A DNA stretch of 64,000 nucleotides from Dendrophyllia cribrosa. Lineage: Eukaryota > Cnidaria > Anthozoa > Scleractinia > Dendrophylliidae. The notes beneath the pieces were generated by a model. It saw nothing but the letters and a program-made list of their open reading frames with translations, was not told the DNA's origin and made no database searches. Shown in pieces: positions 62,162 through 64,000 of the stretch (position 1 is the first letter of the stretch; each line of letters opens with the position of its first letter). The translations under genes were made by a program, and so were the position numbers. The stretch spans positions 24,602,527 to 24,666,526 of the forward strand of contig JAJLRJ010000011.1 in assembly GCA_024195265.1 (NCBI GenBank). The letters are read 5' to 3'.

Positions 62162-62779
62162 CTAGATAGAAAAGCAGATGAAGTCAGACTAAAGAAACCT
62201 TGCTCTGATTAATTAATAAAGACAATTTTTTATTAAAAAGGATAGGGCTGTTTGTCAGTAGTTCATATTAAAGAAAAAAATCATTTGAAATTTGCTCTTT
62301 CCAGGACATTTCAACAGGCAGAAGGTTGTGTTTGTAATACATTCATCAGCCATTGTATTACTCTGCACAGGAGTCACAAGGAGGCCTAAAAACCTTATCA
62401 CTTATACAATGTAACACTTTTTGAGCTTCAACATCTTAATGTGTTCAACTGAGGACACTATCATGGGTGATTTCAAGTCCTAGAGGTACATATATTTTAT
62501 TCAATATAAAGTCTAAATTCTCAAACATCACAATCTCACACTGGTCATGGTAAAGTAAGGAGAACTTAGAAATTGGTCACAGCATCAGTTTCTGACCTGT
62601 TGTGCTTGTGCTTGTGAGTACATGCGTTCAATGTTCTGCCTCAAACCAATGTGTTCCTTTTTAAGCTGTTCATAGCTCTGAACAACATGATCCCGTTCTC
62701 GGGTGATTTTCTGTTGGTCCGACAAGGCCTTTTTCTTCTCTTGTTGTTCCATCTTAAAGTCATTTTCATAGCCTGCAAG
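61865..62779 (-). CDS. NEMO/optineurin/ABIN-family ubiquitin-binding adaptor, last two exons
   Basis: Exons 62779-62597 and 62161-61865 join in phase 0; the gene starts beyond the right edge of the window or in unrecognised exons. The first of these exons is coiled coil and contains GYENDFKMEQQEKKKALSDQ followed by YEQLKKEH, which resembles the UBAN linear-ubiquitin-binding motif (DF..E.....) of NEMO, optineurin and ABINs. The last exon has a glutamine-rich linker (QQQHQQQQ), a proline/threonine-rich stretch and a C-terminal zinc finger with C-P-N-C, then His and Cys (LENHMRDC), the C2HC arrangement that ends NEMO and optineurin. The family role is scaffolding of IKK/TBK1 signalling on polyubiquitin in the cytosol. 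NEMO versus optineurin cannot be decided from this part. Confidence 0.7.
62597..62779 (-). CDS. NEMO/optineurin-like gene, UBAN coiled-coil exon
   Basis: 61 codons, phase 0 on both sides. Acceptor TTTATTTTTAG, donor CAACAG|GTCAGA. Ends IERMYSQAQAQQ. Confidence 0.7.
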
Positions 62780-64000
62780 CTAAAAATAAAATACCACAAA
62801 ATGTTAGAAAAAAAGTCTACCATCCACTGTAAGGCTAATTGGGCAAAAGGGGTGCTAGCAAGTCAGCTGCTTACTCCAGAAATTTGTCTGGTATCATCAA
62901 TGTCAAAATTCTCCTTTCTCCTTTCCAATACATGCTTTATAACTTAATTTGTAGGAATGACTACTCTCAAATCAAACACTCAATAGTCCCTGTTTAAATG
63001 ACATTAGCGACAAGAGAGACCAAGAAACTAATAGTGTACTTATTTAGAAACATGACACGGAAACAGAAATCTGGGACTCTTTTACTTTCTTTAGTTGGTC
63101 GATTTACAGACAACCCCACAAGTTTTATGCATTAAACAAACTTCTACATGTACATGCAATAAAATTATGAAACCTGTATTGTATTGGTTTAAAAATTTTC
63201 AGACCAGTTAATTTTTTATTTTCCTTTGTCTCAGATTCATTACAAAAATCAGACTGGCTTGAAACTTTTCAAACTGAATAAAAATTTGAACCACAACATA
63301 TACAGGATGTCATTTTCAGCTACTGGATCTGCAGTCAAAGGTGCTGAACATCAGACCACCAAAATGAGTGTAACTTGTAATTAACACTTTCACTTTTTGA
63401 GTCACACCTTGAGTTATGTTACACGCATGTAGTTCTAACTTGTAAGTTAGACCTGAAATACTGGTGTGTGTGTGTGCGAATAGACCATTTTACAGTTGTC
63501 TTCTTAGTGTCCTGGCCTTTAAGTGGAAGCGAGGCTGAAGTTGACCTTGTTATGATACAGACCTTGGAGATTTTCAGACGTAAATTTAGGTAATTAGCAT
63601 GAGAAAAGCATTAACATATGAAAAGCAGAAAGGTTTGTATCAAAGCAAGGTCACCTCCAGCCTGGCTTCCACTCAAAGGCAAGGTCGCCAAGCACACAAC
63701 TGTAAAATGGACTATTCAAACAAAATTTACAGAGTTACTAGTCTTCTTTCTTCTGGTGCCGTTAATTTTTAAATATTCTTTTCAGTTCATTCTTTCACAT
63801 TTCATTGTAACTGAGCTTAACAATTACCATCTTTCTTTTTAACCACCTCACATGATGCTTTCGACATTGCTGATCCTTGCATTATGCAGGACGCATGTCA
63901 CACTAGACCTAAATGTAGTATATGGCCTAGCTCTCCACGAGTCTCTCGTAGCTTAGTGGTTAGAGCATCTGACCGGTGTATGAACCTAGTATATGGCCTA
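62780..64000. other. Presumed intron of the NEMO/optineurin-like gene with repeats
   Basis: A diverged family D palindrome lies at about 63174-63303 (ending ACCACAACATATAC). No upstream coding exon could be recognised. At 63938-63980 TCTCGTAGCTTAGTGGTTAG is a tRNA-like A box, with ATATGGCCTA repeated on both sides, perhaps the start of a SINE running off the window. Confidence 0.45.

Noticed and set aside
63938..63980. tRNA gene at the right edge
   Set aside because: Only an A-box-like stretch is present; no acceptor stem pairing or B box can be seen before the window ends. Probably a SINE.

Overview
This window is animal nuclear DNA. The genes are split by introns with canonical splice sites and matching phases, the AT-rich sequence is crowded with short inverted-repeat elements, and the protein repertoire (rhodopsin-type GPCR, JNK, F-box/LRR, NEMO-like adaptor) is metazoan. 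Penelope-type GIY-YIG fragments, a Crypton-type recombinase remnant, a tRNA-derived SINE with a long conserved body and many piggyBac/TTAA, Mutator and pogo-type MITEs suggest a cnidarian, most likely a stony coral. That assignment is inference; no species marker is present.

Layout. 1-672: 3' part of a class A GPCR (+). 3730-9989: a four-exon FBXL12-like F-box/LRR gene (-), which I rebuilt with consistent phases; its first intron uses a GC donor. 10.0-21.6 kb: no intact gene, only remnants of a Crypton-like recombinase and a LINE plus many MITEs and two 106-bp satellite-like arrays. 22240-40219: a complete JNK-type MAP kinase (-) in 12 coding exons, with SINE, LINE, piggyBac-like, Mutator-like and pogo-like insertions in its introns. 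40.8-41.8 kb: a nested transposon holding a HIRAN-like exon. 45521-46204: a single-exon Vps62 (DUF946) protein (-). 47327-47467: a possible short secreted peptide (-). 48.5-51.2 kb: a repeat block with an acidic ORF and a 1.1-kb inverted pair of Penelope endonuclease fragments. 53480-57869: a three-exon gene (+) for a 140-residue, probably N-myristoylated coiled-coil protein I do not recognise. 61865-62779: the last two exons of a NEMO/optineurin/ABIN-family ubiquitin-binding adaptor (-), continuing past the right edge.

The genes are unrelated neighbours, not an operon or cluster. JNK and a NEMO-like adaptor both belong to stress and innate-immune signalling, but their proximity (about 22 kb) is probably chance. 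I did not find a convincing new multi-gene system. The best novelty is in the mobile DNA: 9-bp target duplications that define a TAGCCTG-ended Mutator-like MITE family, two cases where one element has landed inside another and the empty site can be read from a second copy or arm, a TTAA element whose target site supplies a stop codon, and the Penelope palindrome.
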